A stretch of DNA of 32,242 nt from contig JAIXPT010000095.1 in NCBI GenBank assembly GCA_027486095.1, positions 1 to 32,242 on the forward strand, given 5' to 3'. Both the position numbers and the translations under genes were made by a program. Source of the DNA: Planctomycetaceae bacterium. Lineage in GTDB: Bacteria; Planctomycetota; Planctomycetia; Pirellulales; UBA1268. Shown one piece after another: positions 9,510 through 21,000 of the stretch. How positions within the stretch are numbered: position 1 is the stretch's first letter; each line of letters opens with the position of its first letter. A model generated the notes under the pieces. The model searched no databases, was not told where the DNA came from, and was given only the letters and a program-made list of their open reading frames with translations.

Positions 9510-9761
9510 GTCGCAGCCCCGCCTTTATTCAATGAGAGCCGCGCACGACGGCGACGTACGGGCCTCATAGCCTCGCTTGAAGTTGCCATGGTTCGTTTTC
9601 ACCCGCACGCTGAGGAGTCGCTATCATTGAAGATATCGTTGACAAACGTTAATATAAACAAATGTGGGAAACGCGGCACCGTCGTGTGCTCCCATCACGC
9701 AGGCGTGCGGCGGCGGGCTCGCGCCACCCTCGAGTGAGCCATCTTCATCGGCAGCTAAGGC

Positions 9762-12725
9762 ATGCGACAAACAATCAACCAGCGGCGTGCGAGCCACGTG
9801 CTGCTCGCGGTGATCGTCGTCGGGCTGCTGGGGCTCAGGCACCCGTGCCTTGCGTCTGAGCCCGTGGAGATCGGCGCGGGCAGGGTCGTCTTGAAATTCG
9901 CCGCCGACGGCCGGCCGAAGTCGCTGCTCGCGGACGGCAAGGAGCTGCTCAATGAGCAGGATCCGGGCCCAGGCTTCGAGCTCATGGGCTTCGCTTTCGA
10001 CGAGAGGCGGCCCGTCTCCTTTTTGTTCAAAGACCTGCGCTGGGACGGGCGGCAGCTCGTGGCCGCGATCAAGGACAACATTCGCATCACGTTCGACGTG
10101 ACGGCGGCCGACCGCTATCTCGCCTTCCGAATCAGCCGCGTGGAGGGCGTGCCGAAAAGCAACCTGCTCTGGCTGCGATTCAAGATGAACACGGACTGGA
10201 AGATGAAGACGCTGCCGCTCGACTTCATGACGCGGGCCGCCAACTGGGGATGCGATGTGAGTTGGCCCTGGCTGTGGGCCAGGGGTTCGGGTACGCCGCT
10301 TGGCAGTTTCGCTCTCTACGTGCCCTCCGATGCCGCCGACGAAGACGAGACGCTCCTGCACCTGTGGGCGAACGAGGGCTTGCCGCACCCCAGGGTTGAG
10401 GGCGAGTGGACGGTCGAGCGAGCGCGGGCCTGGCTCGCGGAGTGGCAACGGGAGTTTGCCGATCAGAGCCAGCTCTTGATCACGGCAACCACGAATGCAG
10501 AGCTCTTTGAACTCGCCGACTTCGCCGCGAAGCTGGACATCAAACGCATCTACATGCACACCGATACCTGGCACGGCGAATACTGGCCCCGGAAGTACAG
10601 CTTCCTGCACCTCAACCCGAGCACGTTCCCCGATGGCGAGAAAGACTTCCAGAAGTTCGCTGCCTATGCACGAAGCAAGGGCATCGGCCTGGCGATCCAC
10701 ACAGTGAGCTGCCCGATCGCCAACGCGGATCCCGACTACGTGGTCGGCAGGATCGACCCGCGGCTGGCGAAGTGGATCGAAGGCACGCTCGCCCGCCCTG
10801 CGGCCCCGACGGACACCACTCTCCTGTTCAAGCCCGCGCCCGGCGGCGAGATGCCGGAGAGCCTGGGTCGGCCGATCACCGGTCCTGAGCACGTCGATCC
10901 TTGGAACAACATTCGGGTGATCCGCCTCGGCGACGAGTTCGTGGAAGTGGGGAAGTTTGGTGATACCGACCGTGACGTATGGACTCTCGAGGGATGCCGA
11001 CGCGGGCTGTTTGGCACCGCCGCGGTCGCCCACATGGAGCACGCGCCGCTGATCGGCCTGATTCGGCCCTACGGCCAGGTCTTCACGGCCGACAGCGACA
11101 GCACGCTCGTCGAGGAACTTGGCCGCCGAATCGCTGAGTTCTACAACCGCACCGGCATCAATCATTGCGAACAGGATGCCGGCGAGATCCACACGGTCAA
11201 CAGGCCATGGGGCTACGCCAAGTTTGCAGAGTTCGTCTACACGAACGTTGATCACCCGATCACCAGCAATAACTCTGGCGGCTCGCACATGCCTTGCCAG
11301 TTCGAGTATCGCTTCAACAGCTCGAAGGCGGCCGTGGCGGCACGAAAGCAAGCAACTGTGCCGCTGATGCTTCCCCGCAACGGCCGGCTGGCAACGGGAC
11401 CGTATGAGCTGTGCTCCGGGATGGGCAAGGCGATCGCCTCGGGCGTGAGAAGCGTGGGCATGCATAAGCCGGAGCCGATGTTTGGAGTGTCGCAGGAGAT
11501 CCTGCGCACGCATGGTCTGGCTGGCCATGCCGCAGAGACGGTGCTGGCCTGGAAGCGGGTCGCGCCGCTGCTTTCAGACGAGCAGCGCAAGACGATCCTC
11601 GCGGCCGACGAGAACGTGTTGTTTCGGGCGGCCAAGACCGCGGTCGGCTACGAGGTGGTTCCGCTGCGGATGCTCTTCCGACCAGGCATCGACATCGGCT
11701 GGAAGAGTGGGTCGGAGTTTGGGCCCATCGTGCCCCGGCAGTATTTCCAGGCGGGCACCCGCCTGGCTGTGGAAAACCCCTACGGCGAACAGGAGCCGGA
11801 ACTCCTGATCCGCGTCATGAGTGGGTTCGGTGGCCCGGCGTTGGCGAACGTGCCCGACGACGCCCGAGCCCCTCAGGCCGCTGCTGCCGAAAAGGCGCTC
11901 GTGGAGTCGTACAACATCGGGGCTGGCATCAAGCCAACTGACGCGTCATCGCCGAAGGCATCGCAGTCCGATCCGGCAAAAATGGTTCTCCAGCCAAAGG
12001 CGGGGCAGATTCGGAACATCGGCGACCATCTGCTCACCGACGACGGCGCCGCGCTCGCGATTCGCTTCGAGAACAAGCGCGGCGAGGCGATCCGCAACGA
12101 AGCGAATCTTCCCGTCTTCGAGTGCTCGGCAGACATGGAGCGGGCGCGGGGTATCGCCGTCACCGTCACGGGGGACGGCAGCGGGGCGGTGCTCGTGCTG
12201 CAGGCGCACTGCCATGGCCCGCGGGATTACGTGATCCCGCTCGACTTCAAAGGCCCGCGTGACGTCGTCATCCCGTGCGGGGAAGTGTCGTGGAGCGATG
12301 CCCGCTGGGGCTGGCGGTTTGAGACCAAAAACTCAAAGTATGGCCCCCTGCGCAGGATGTCGCTTGGACTGGGGCAGGTGCCGCCGAAGACGACGGTCAA
12401 TATTTCGATCGCCAATCTGCGGCTGCTGCCGGAAACACCGGCCGCATTGATCGTCCCAGTGATCAGCGTTGGGGCAGGCACGCTCGAGATTACGGGCACG
12501 ATCGCGAGCGATTCGTATGCCTGGTATCGGGGCGGCGAGACGCTCGGCGTCTACGATGCGAACTGGCAGTTGATTGCCACGCTACCCGTGGTCAAGAAAA
12601 ACTTTGTGGCACCGCACGGCCCGCTGGAGATCGGTGTCGAAAGCAAAGGCCCTGGCCCCATGCCATGGCTCGAGAGCCAGTTTTTTGTCAAGGATGAGCC
12701 GCTGCGCGTCCAGCACCCAGAGTGA
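9762..12725 (+). CDS. Large secreted protein, putative TIM-barrel glycoside-hydrolase-like with C-terminal beta domains
   Basis: 987 aa; signal peptide; LLITATTNAELFELADFAAKLDIKRIYMHTDTWHGEYWP...; acidic NRTGINHCEQDAGEI; repetitive beta-rich C-terminus. Specific family not recognised. Confidence 0.7.
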   Translation: MRQTINQRRASHVLLAVIVVGLLGLRHPCLASEPVEIGAGRVVLKFAADGRPKSLLADGKELLNEQDPGPGFELMGFAFDERRPVSFLFKDLRWDGRQLVAAIKDNIRITFDVTAADRYLAFRISRVEGVPKSNLLWLRFKMNTDWKMKTLPLDFMTRAANWGCDVSWPWLWARGSGTPLGSFALYVPSDAADEDETLLHLWANEGLPHPRVEGEWTVERARAWLAEWQREFADQSQLLITATTNAELFELADFAAKLDIKRIYMHTDTWHGEYWPRKYSFLHLNPSTFPDGEKDFQKFAAYARSKGIGLAIHTVSCPIANADPDYVVGRIDPRLAKWIEGTLARPAAPTDTTLLFKPAPGGEMPESLGRPITGPEHVDPWNNIRVIRLGDEFVEVGKFGDTDRDVWTLEGCRRGLFGTAAVAHMEHAPLIGLIRPYGQVFTADSDSTLVEELGRRIAEFYNRTGINHCEQDAGEIHTVNRPWGYAKFAEFVYTNVDHPITSNNSGGSHMPCQFEYRFNSSKAAVAARKQATVPLMLPRNGRLATGPYELCSGMGKAIASGVRSVGMHKPEPMFGVSQEILRTHGLAGHAAETVLAWKRVAPLLSDEQRKTILAADENVLFRAAKTAVGYEVVPLRMLFRPGIDIGWKSGSEFGPIVPRQYFQAGTRLAVENPYGEQEPELLIRVMSGFGGPALANVPDDARAPQAAAAEKALVESYNIGAGIKPTDASSPKASQSDPAKMVLQPKAGQIRNIGDHLLTDDGAALAIRFENKRGEAIRNEANLPVFECSADMERARGIAVTVTGDGSGAVLVLQAHCHGPRDYVIPLDFKGPRDVVIPCGEVSWSDARWGWRFETKNSKYGPLRRMSLGLGQVPPKTTVNISIANLRLLPETPAALIVPVISVGAGTLEITGTIASDSYAWYRGGETLGVYDANWQLIATLPVVKKNFVAPHGPLEIGVESKGPGPMPWLESQFFVKDEPLRVQHPE

Positions 12726-12732
12726 GGAAACC

Positions 12733-14718
12733 ATGAGACAGTGCATAATGCATTTCGTTGGTGTGCTAAGTCTGACGGCTGCGACGGCCGCCGCGGACCA
12801 GGAGTCGCTCCCGCCCCTGCAAGACGGCAAGGCACCGACGAACCTCACCGAACTATGGGGCAATTACGACCCGGGCGTTGAACCGCTCGACACGCAGGTG
12901 GTGCGGGAGTGGGAGGAGAATGGCATCACGCTGCGGCATGTCGTCTTTACGGTGGGCGTGTTCAAGGGAAAGCCCGCGCGACTCGCCGGCTTCTACGGCT
13001 TTGTTAAAGGAGCCGAGCGATTGCCGGGGATTCTTCAGGTGCACGGAGGCGGGCAGAGCGCCTCCCTCGACGAGGTCCGCGGATTCGCCCGCAACGGCTA
13101 CGCCTGCCTCTCCATCAACTGGGGTGGCAACAAGATGGAGGGTGTGAAAGACGACGAGCCAAACACCGATTGGGGCGCACTCGACGCCACACAGCGGCAC
13201 AACAGCCACTACTCCGGCGGCAAGCCCGACTCGAAAACGCTCGATGACGTCGAGTCGCCGCGAAACAACAACTGGTTTCTGCTCGTGCTCGCGGCGCGGC
13301 GGGGCCTCACGTTTCTGGAGCAGCAGCCCGAGGTCGATCCAGACAGGCTGGGCGTGACCGGCCATTCGATGGGGGGCAAGATCACGGTCAACGTGGCCGG
13401 CATCGACCGCCGCGTGAAGGCGGCCGTGCCCTCCTGCGGCGGCTCAGGAGGTGCAGGCGGAAAGCTGAGCGGCATGCCGGGGGCGGGGGTCGGGGCCGAG
13501 AAGCCGAGCATCTACGACGCGACGATCGACGACCGCGCGTACATCCCGGGCATCACCTGCCCGATCCTCTTCATGTCGCCCACCAACGATTTCGCCGGCC
13601 CGTTCGACAACATGACGGAAAACTGGCGGAAGATCGGCAGTCGGATCGTGGGCTTCACGGTCGCGCCGCATTTCAATCACCGCGCACTCCCCGAGACCTC
13701 CATCTGTGGCGTCCTCTGGTTCGACCAGCATCTCAAGGGGGGCTTTCGGTTTCCTGCAACGCCCGAGCTGACCGTCACACTCGAGACGGCGAGCGGTGTG
13801 CCACGGGCGACGGTGAAGCCGGACCGGGTGGCCGACGTCGCGAAGGTGGACCTCTATTATTCGATCGATCCCCACTGCATCACCCGGTTTTGGCGAGACG
13901 CGGAAGCGAAACGGGACGGTGATGCCTGGACCGCCGACCTGCCGGTGCTGAGCACCGACCAGCCGCTCTTCGTGTATGCCAACGTCAGCTATCCGCTGAC
14001 GACCGAGCGGCTCGGCTTCCGGGGATCAAAGCCACCCGCGACGTTCATGATCTCTTCCCGCGAGGCGATTCTCCTGCCCGAAGACCTACAGACGGTGGGC
14101 GTGAAGGCGACCGACGCGCCCACGCGATTGATCGACGACTTTGGCCGCGGCTGGCACGATTGGTGTCGGCTCGAATGGGCCAACCCGCACCATTGGTCTG
14201 TCACCACCCACAAGATCAAGGATCCCAAGTGGCGCGGGCCCGACGGGGCGAGGCTCGTCTTCGACCTCAAGTGCCCGACCGACATCGTCCTCAGGGTGAC
14301 GGTCACGTCGAACGGCTGGGGGGCATTCCCTGGTTTGCCCTGGGGCCGCACCTACCAGGTCCGCAAGCCGATCAAGGGCTCGCCCGACTGGCAGACCATA
14401 TCCGTGTCGCTCGACGAGCTGGTTGCCATCAAGAAAGACGACGCGTCGAGGAAAGACGATCCGTCCACGCTCACGTCGTGGGCGACGGCGACGGAGCTGA
14501 ACTTTGGCTGGGCACCGACGTACATTCAGGATGGGCAGGAAGTGCCGTTCGGACCGGAAAACTCGCAGCGCAACGGCTGGCATGAGCCCCGTGAGTTCAG
14601 GAACCTGCGTTGGGAAGGGGGCAGCGACGCAGCTGCATCAGTCGCTCCCGCCCCCGCCGCCCCGGCCCCCGGCGAACTCGATGCGACGATCCAATCAGAG
14701 ATCAAGAATTCGCTCTGA
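12733..14718 (+). CDS. Secreted alpha/beta-hydrolase, acetylxylan-esterase-like, with C-terminal beta domain
   Basis: ILQVHGGGQSAS oxyanion region, GVTGHSMGGKIT nucleophile elbow, APHFNHRALPE histidine region; GAGGAAACC upstream of ATG. Confidence 0.85.
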   Translation: MRQCIMHFVGVLSLTAATAAADQESLPPLQDGKAPTNLTELWGNYDPGVEPLDTQVVREWEENGITLRHVVFTVGVFKGKPARLAGFYGFVKGAERLPGILQVHGGGQSASLDEVRGFARNGYACLSINWGGNKMEGVKDDEPNTDWGALDATQRHNSHYSGGKPDSKTLDDVESPRNNNWFLLVLAARRGLTFLEQQPEVDPDRLGVTGHSMGGKITVNVAGIDRRVKAAVPSCGGSGGAGGKLSGMPGAGVGAEKPSIYDATIDDRAYIPGITCPILFMSPTNDFAGPFDNMTENWRKIGSRIVGFTVAPHFNHRALPETSICGVLWFDQHLKGGFRFPATPELTVTLETASGVPRATVKPDRVADVAKVDLYYSIDPHCITRFWRDAEAKRDGDAWTADLPVLSTDQPLFVYANVSYPLTTERLGFRGSKPPATFMISSREAILLPEDLQTVGVKATDAPTRLIDDFGRGWHDWCRLEWANPHHWSVTTHKIKDPKWRGPDGARLVFDLKCPTDIVLRVTVTSNGWGAFPGLPWGRTYQVRKPIKGSPDWQTISVSLDELVAIKKDDASRKDDPSTLTSWATATELNFGWAPTYIQDGQEVPFGPENSQRNGWHEPREFRNLRWEGGSDAAASVAPAPAAPAPGELDATIQSEIKNSL

Positions 14719-14755
14719 CTCCGGCCGCAGTGGGTCTCGGGGCCATCTCTCCACC

Positions 14756-17700
14756 ATGCTCAGACCGCTGCCAACATTCGCGATTCTTGCCGCCGCAGTG
14801 ACGCCCCTGCCGGCCGGGTGGCTTCGTGCCGACACGCTCACCGAACAGTTGACGCGGGCAGGCACGCAGGCGGTCGCTGCCGCAGCGACGGCGTCGGGCG
14901 ACGCTGCCCGTGGCGCGGTTGTGTTTCACACGGCCCACCTCACGTGCACCAAGTGCCATGTGGCCGGTGAGGGCGACTCGCCGCTGGGGCCGAATCTCGC
15001 CGGGCCGCGTGTCGGGCCCAATGGCGCCCTTGCAGGCGCCGCCCTGACGGAACACCTCGTCGAGTCGCTTCTCCAGCCTTCGAAGTCGATCCGGCCCGAG
15101 TACCGGGCCGTGACGATCCTCACCACCGAGGGCCAATCGGTGTCGGGGCTGATCGCCCGGGAAACCGACGCAACGATCGTGCTCCGCGATGCCGGTGCGG
15201 GCGGGAAGGAGATCGACATCGCCGCTGACGACATCGACGAGCGGACCAATCTCGCAGCGTCGCTGATGCCCGCGGGCCTCGTGAATCTCCTGGCCGACCG
15301 GCAGCAATTTCTCGATCTCGTGAAGTATCTCGACGAGATCGCCCGCGGAGGGGCTGACCGGGCGGCGGCCCTGCGACCCGATCCAACGCTGCTCGCCTCA
15401 GCCGGGCCGGCTGCCTACGAGGCCACGATCGACCACGCGGGGTTCATTACCGAGTGGGATGATCCGCACAAAGCCGCGGCGGCATTCAAGCGGGGTGAGG
15501 CGATCTATGGCCGGGTCTGCGCCAACTGCCACGGCACACACGCGGCGGCGGGATCGCTCCCCACGGCGCTGCGGTTTGCCGAAGGAACGTTCAAGGCCGG
15601 GGCCGATCCGTATGCCATGTATCGCACGCTCACGAGCGGCACTGGGCAAATGGTGGCGCAGTCGTGGATGGTGCCGAGCCAGAAGTACGACGTGATTCAC
15701 TACATCCGCGAGGCGTATCTCAAGGATCGCAATCCGAACTTCTACACGGCCGTCACGCCCGACTATCTGGCCGGGCTGCCTAAAGGCACGGGCCGCGGGC
15801 CGGAGCCTTCGAACATCGAGCCGTGGCGGCTCCACGATTACGGGCCGTTCCTCGCCGCGAGCATCGAGGTGGGTGGCGACGGCACGAACGTGGCCCGCAA
15901 GGGGCTGGCCGTGCGGCTCGATGCCGGCCCAGGGGGCATCGGCCGCGGCCGCGTGTGGATTCTCTACGAACTCGATACGCTCCGCGCCGCTGCGATCTGG
16001 AGCGGCGATGCGTTCATCGACTGGCGCGGGATCAACTTCGACGGCAGCCACGGCACGCATCCGCGGGTCGCAGGCACCGTGCTTGCGCAGATGCCGACGC
16101 TCCCCGGCTGGGCCGATCCAGACACAGGCTCGTTCACCGACCCACGGCCGCTCGGTCGCGACCACAAGCCGTATGGCCCACTGCCGCGGGCACACGCACA
16201 ATTCAAGGCCCTGCACCACGCGGGCGACTCCGTCGTACTCGAATACACCGTGGGCGACACGCGCATCCTGGAGACCGCGCGGCTCGAGCAGGCCGCTGGC
16301 GAGCCGGCTCCCAAAGCCGTGCCGATCGTCACCCGAATCTGGTCGGTCGCGCCGCACGATGGCGAGCTGGCCGTGCGGATCGCGGCGGTCGGCAAGGGCA
16401 GGGCGACGACGGCCGCGGCCGTCATCGGGCAGCCGACGGCGGCAGCGCGGCTCGAAACGCGCGACGGGTTTCACGTGCTCATCCTCCCGGCGAGTGAGGC
16501 GGCCACGACGATCGGTGTCGCGCTGGCCTCAGGCGATCAGGCCGCCCTGGCCGCAAATGCCGCCCGGCTGCCGGCTGTCGAGCCACTCGACACGCTCGTG
16601 GGCACGCCGGCCCGCGATCCCTGGACCGTGCCGCTCGAAAACCGCGTTGTTCGCGGTGCCGACGGCGGCCCGTTCGCCACCGACGTGCTGACCCCGCCGG
16701 TAGCAAACCCGTGGAACGCCCAACTGCGGTTCAGCGGGATCGACTTTCTGTCTGCCGACACTGCCGTGCTCTGCACGTGGGATGGCGATGTGTGGACCGT
16801 CCGCGGGCTTGCCGACCCCGACGGAAGGCTTGCATGGAAACGCATCGCATCGGGGCTCTACCAGCCGCTCGGCATCAAGGTGGTCGAGGGGGCGATCCTC
16901 GTCGGCTGCCGCGACCGGATTGCGATCCTGCGCGACCTCGACGGCGACGGCTGCACCGATCGCTACGACACGTTCAACTCCGACCACCAGGTGACGGAGC
17001 ATTTTCACGAGTTTGCAATGGGGCTGGAGGCCGACGCAGCGGGCAACCTGTACTACGCCAAGAGTGCGCGGCATGCACTGCCCGCCGTCGTGCCTCACCA
17101 TGGCACGCTGCTCGAGGTGGCGAAGGACGGCTCCACGACCGAGATCCTCGCCACGGGCTTCCGCGCGGCCAACGGCGTTTGTGTGGAGCCCGAAGGCACG
17201 TTCTTCGTCACTGATCAGGAAGGTCACTGGTGTCCGAAGAACAGGATCAACCACGTCCGCCGTGGCGGTTTCTACGGCAACATGTTTGGCTATCACGACC
17301 GGACCGACTTCAGCGACGCGGCCATGCAGCAGCCGCTGGCCTGGCTGACGAATGCGTTTGACCGCTCGCCGGCTGAGCTGCTCCGCGTGCCACCGGATGC
17401 GTGGCCGCCGCTCTCTGGCGGGCTGCTCGAACTCTCCTACGGCGAGGGGCGGATTCATCTTGTGTTGCCGCAGCCGATTTCAGCTGCGGCCGCGACCGGG
17501 CCGCAGCTACAAGGAGGGCTCGTGGCCCTGCCGATGCCCGACCTTCCCACCGGCATCATGCGGGGCCGATTCTCTCCGCATGATCACGCCCTCTACGCAT
17601 GCGGATTATTCGCCTGGGCGGGCAACAAGACGTCTCCCGGCGGCTTCTTTCGCGTGCGTCGCACGGCTGAGCCCGTGCACATGCCGATCGCACTTGCCGC

Positions 17701-18004
17701 CACTGCCCACGGGTTCACGATCACGTTCTCCACGCCGCTCGACTGCGGGAAGGCCGTCGATCTGCGCAGCTGGTCCTGCCGGTCATGGCGGCTCAAGCGG
17801 ACGGAAAAGTATGGCTCCGCGCACGTGGATGAGCAGGGTCTGAACATCGCAGGCGTCGAAGTGTCGAGCGACGGCCGCACGGCGACCGTTCGGATCGACG
17901 AGTTCGGCCCGCTCCAATGCTATGAGCTCGCCTGGAGACTGGTCACAACCGATGGCAAGCCCGTCGTCGGCCGGATCGACGGCACCGTCCACGTCGCTCG
18001 ATAA
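14756..18004 (+). CDS. Di-heme c-type cytochrome/propeller protein, DUF6797-like
   Basis: Signal peptide; CTKCH and CANCH heme motifs in the N-terminal third; DLDGDGCTDRYDTFNSDHQVTEHFHEFAMGLEADAAGNLYYAKSARHA and GFRAANGVCVEPEGTFFVTDQEGHWCPKNRINHV propeller region. Confidence 0.82.
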   Translation: MLRPLPTFAILAAAVTPLPAGWLRADTLTEQLTRAGTQAVAAAATASGDAARGAVVFHTAHLTCTKCHVAGEGDSPLGPNLAGPRVGPNGALAGAALTEHLVESLLQPSKSIRPEYRAVTILTTEGQSVSGLIARETDATIVLRDAGAGGKEIDIAADDIDERTNLAASLMPAGLVNLLADRQQFLDLVKYLDEIARGGADRAAALRPDPTLLASAGPAAYEATIDHAGFITEWDDPHKAAAAFKRGEAIYGRVCANCHGTHAAAGSLPTALRFAEGTFKAGADPYAMYRTLTSGTGQMVAQSWMVPSQKYDVIHYIREAYLKDRNPNFYTAVTPDYLAGLPKGTGRGPEPSNIEPWRLHDYGPFLAASIEVGGDGTNVARKGLAVRLDAGPGGIGRGRVWILYELDTLRAAAIWSGDAFIDWRGINFDGSHGTHPRVAGTVLAQMPTLPGWADPDTGSFTDPRPLGRDHKPYGPLPRAHAQFKALHHAGDSVVLEYTVGDTRILETARLEQAAGEPAPKAVPIVTRIWSVAPHDGELAVRIAAVGKGRATTAAAVIGQPTAAARLETRDGFHVLILPASEAATTIGVALASGDQAALAANAARLPAVEPLDTLVGTPARDPWTVPLENRVVRGADGGPFATDVLTPPVANPWNAQLRFSGIDFLSADTAVLCTWDGDVWTVRGLADPDGRLAWKRIASGLYQPLGIKVVEGAILVGCRDRIAILRDLDGDGCTDRYDTFNSDHQVTEHFHEFAMGLEADAAGNLYYAKSARHALPAVVPHHGTLLEVAKDGSTTEILATGFRAANGVCVEPEGTFFVTDQEGHWCPKNRINHVRRGGFYGNMFGYHDRTDFSDAAMQQPLAWLTNAFDRSPAELLRVPPDAWPPLSGGLLELSYGEGRIHLVLPQPISAAAATGPQLQGGLVALPMPDLPTGIMRGRFSPHDHALYACGLFAWAGNKTSPGGFFRVRRTAEPVHMPIALAATAHGFTITFSTPLDCGKAVDLRSWSCRSWRLKRTEKYGSAHVDEQGLNIAGVEVSSDGRTATVRIDEFGPLQCYELAWRLVTTDGKPVVGRIDGTVHVAR

Positions 18005-18042
18005 ATTCCTAAGTCGCCCGCCGGTCAGAAGTCAGTATTGCC

Positions 18043-21000
18043 ATGGTGTTTGCCCGCATGCCCAAAACACAGTTCGGAGTGGTTCTCGCGTGTGCGGCCT
18101 GCCTGACGGCTGGGACAGTCACTTGTGCCTCCGCAGCCTCGCCGCTGCTCGACGTGTTTCCGCCGTCGGTGGCGGACGTGCCGGCCGCGGAACGCGGTGC
18201 GACCACGATCACGCTCGACTACACGCCCAGCGGCAGCGTGTGGGCCGAAGGGCTCGATGAGCGGCAGGTGTTTCTCGCCCAGCTTGTTCATGCGCAGGGC
18301 CAAGACGATTCGTTCGCCCTACGGGTGGGGCAGGGGGGGCAGATCTATTCGCTCCGCGGAGCCTTTGGCGAGAGCGTGCCGCCGTCGTGGCGATTTCCCC
18401 GCGATGAGCGCTCCCCGTGGAACGACGAAGTATGGCAGTTCGTGGCGGTGTGCGGCCGATACAACGGCATCGACCCGCTGCTGCGGGCGGGCAAGGTGCC
18501 AGACGACGTGCAGGCGCGGTGGAAGACGCTTCCCTACAAGACGTCGTTCTTCATCCACAACTCGGGGGCCTACATTCCCGGCGAGTCCGCCGTGCAGAGC
18601 CTCTATTGCCCGCTCCTCGCCTTCGAGGCTGATGCCGAGGCCCGCACCGTCCGCACGCTCAACTGGGGCCTCGTGCCGCAGGTGCGCACGATCCACCGTT
18701 CGCCGATCCTGTTTTCCTGCCAGACCCGTGACGTGGGCGATGGCATCGTCGAACTCACCTGGGTCGTTCACAACTTCAGCACACGCGACGATATCGTCTT
18801 CGACTTCCTGAACGCGCCGTGGGGCGGCACCCGGCTCACGAGCCTGCCAGTGCATGCGATCAGCGGGCCCGACGGCCAGCCGCGGCCGCGGGCGAAGATG
18901 TTTCCGGCGGACCGGCCCGATAAGGAAATCGCCGTCGCCAAGACCGGCGGCTGGCGGGTGGCAAGCGCGAGCGACGCCGCCGACGCCGCCAGCCTGGCCC
19001 TCGTCTTTGGCCGCGATCGCCACCTGGAGGAAGAGCGGGCAAAGGCGGCGCGGGGCGAACCGCACTGCCAGCAGGGCCCGAGCGTGCTTCGCGACTATCT
19101 GGCCCACGCGCCGCAGCTCTACGAGAAGCTCTGGGAAGACTGGCGAACGCGGCCGGAGAATTCGTTTCGCAACTACGACGTGATCGAGTTCATCCCCAAG
19201 CTCCGGCTCGCGCCCGAGACCTCGATCTGGTATCGCGTGTTTCTGGTGGTGAATCGCCGCGATCGGGCGATCGAACTGGCCCGCTCGCTCGTTGACAAGG
19301 TCGATTACGGCCTGCTCACGTTCGACCCGGCCACCACGCCGCGAATGCCGGTGCATGTGCGCGACGGCCGCGTCGTCGATCCCGCCGCGGCTAAGGGCCC
19401 GCCTGCGTTCGAGGTCTACGCCAAGCCCGTGCCCGGCTCGCTGCCGCTCTTTCTGCTCGAAGACACAGCCACCGGCCGGGAGGTCGTGTCCACCGATCCC
19501 TATCGCTTTGTGCCGCAGGAGCCGCTCGACCTCGGCGTGCCCGCGGATCATCCGCACCACGACTACTACGCGCAGGTGAAGGGCATCGCCCTCGACCGCC
19601 ACACGACGAAGTGGAAGCGGCTCCTGGGCTACGGCCTCCGGGTCAGGCCTGATCACGATAGCGATCGCTTCAAGCCGGTCTCTTCAGCAACTGGGCCAGA
19701 GCTTTTCCCCGCCGCCGATGCGCACCACGTGGACGTATGGGTGCGGGCCGAGCGAAGTGGTGCCGCCGCCGTGCCGCAGTCGGTCGAGGAACTGTGGGCC
19801 GACTTCGACCCGCGGCTCGATCCGCTCGAAACGGAGGTGATTCGCGAGTGGCGGGAGGATGGCGGTGTGTTTCGTCACGTGCGGTTTTTCGTGGGCACGT
19901 TCAAGAGCAAGCCGGCGCGGATGACGGCGATCTACGGCTTCCCGGAGAAGGCCGAGAGCAAGGTACCGGCCGTGATGCACATCCACGGCGGCGGCCAGCG
20001 AGGCTCGCTGTCGGAGGTGAAGTTTCTGGTGCAACGCGGCTATGCCGCGTTGTCGGTGAACTGGGGCGGCGACGGTGACGGCAAGCCACCGTTCAACACC
20101 GTGGAGGGGGCAGAGCCCGGCGATCCAAACACCGACTGGGGTGCCGTCGATCCCTCGCAGTGCAATGCTCAGGGCTATTCCACGCTCCTCCCGGGACCGC
20201 TGCAGGTGTTCGACGGCGATGAGCAGCCCCCGAGAAGTCATCCGAAGAACAACAACTGGTATCTCCTCGCGATCGGCTGCCGCCGCGGGCTCACATTCCT
20301 GGAGCAGCAGCCGGAGGTCGATCCAGCGCGGCTCGGCGTGCACGGCTACTCGATGGGGGGCAACCTCACGATGTATGTGGCTGGCACCGACGACCGCGTC
20401 AAGGCGGCTGTGCCCGCGGTGGGCGGCCAGGGCTGGCGGTGGGAGCCGCACGTGTTTTCAAGCGGCACCGTGCCGCCGCAAGACCGCGTGAAAGGCGATG
20501 TGGATCTCTTTCGCCGCACGATCTCGTTTGAGAGCTACGCGCCGCGTATTCGCTGCCCCGTCCTGCATCGCAGCGCCACGAACGACTTCCACGGCTGGAT
20601 GGACGACGTCTATCGCACGAGCGCGCTCATTGAGGGGCAGCCGCTGCGGTATTCCTGGGCACCGCACTTCAACCACCGGCTCACCCCTGAGGTGGCCGTG
20701 ACGATGCCGCTCTGGCTCGATCAGTTCCTCAAGGGCGGCCCGGTGTTGCCCGAGACGCCCAAGGTGACCCTCGATCTAAAAGCCGGCGACGGCGTCCCCC
20801 GGCTCACCGTGCGGCCCGATGGTTGCTGGCCGGCAGCTCGCTGCGAGATCTTTTATTCCATCGACTCCGATCCGCGGGCCCGGTTTTGGCGAAGCGCCGA
20901 CGTCGTCCGCGAGGGTGAATCGTTCACAGCAGCCCTGCCGCTCGAATCGACCGCGCGGCCGCTCTTTGCGTTCGCGAACGTGTATCACACGCTGCCGGAG

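Noticed and set aside
9627-9658. AT-rich TTGAAG...TAATAT/TTGACA...TATAAA promoter-like stretch upstream of the 9762 operon
   Set aside because: Several incompatible -35/-10 pairings and about 100 nt to the ATG; not specific enough to annotate.
9624-11528. 634-aa minus-strand ORF
   Set aside because: Antisense to the clear secreted CDS at 9762-12725; low-complexity Arg/Glu/His composition typical of a GC-rich shadow ORF.
18319-19656. 445-aa minus-strand ORF
   Set aside because: Antisense shadow of the 1188-aa esterase fusion.
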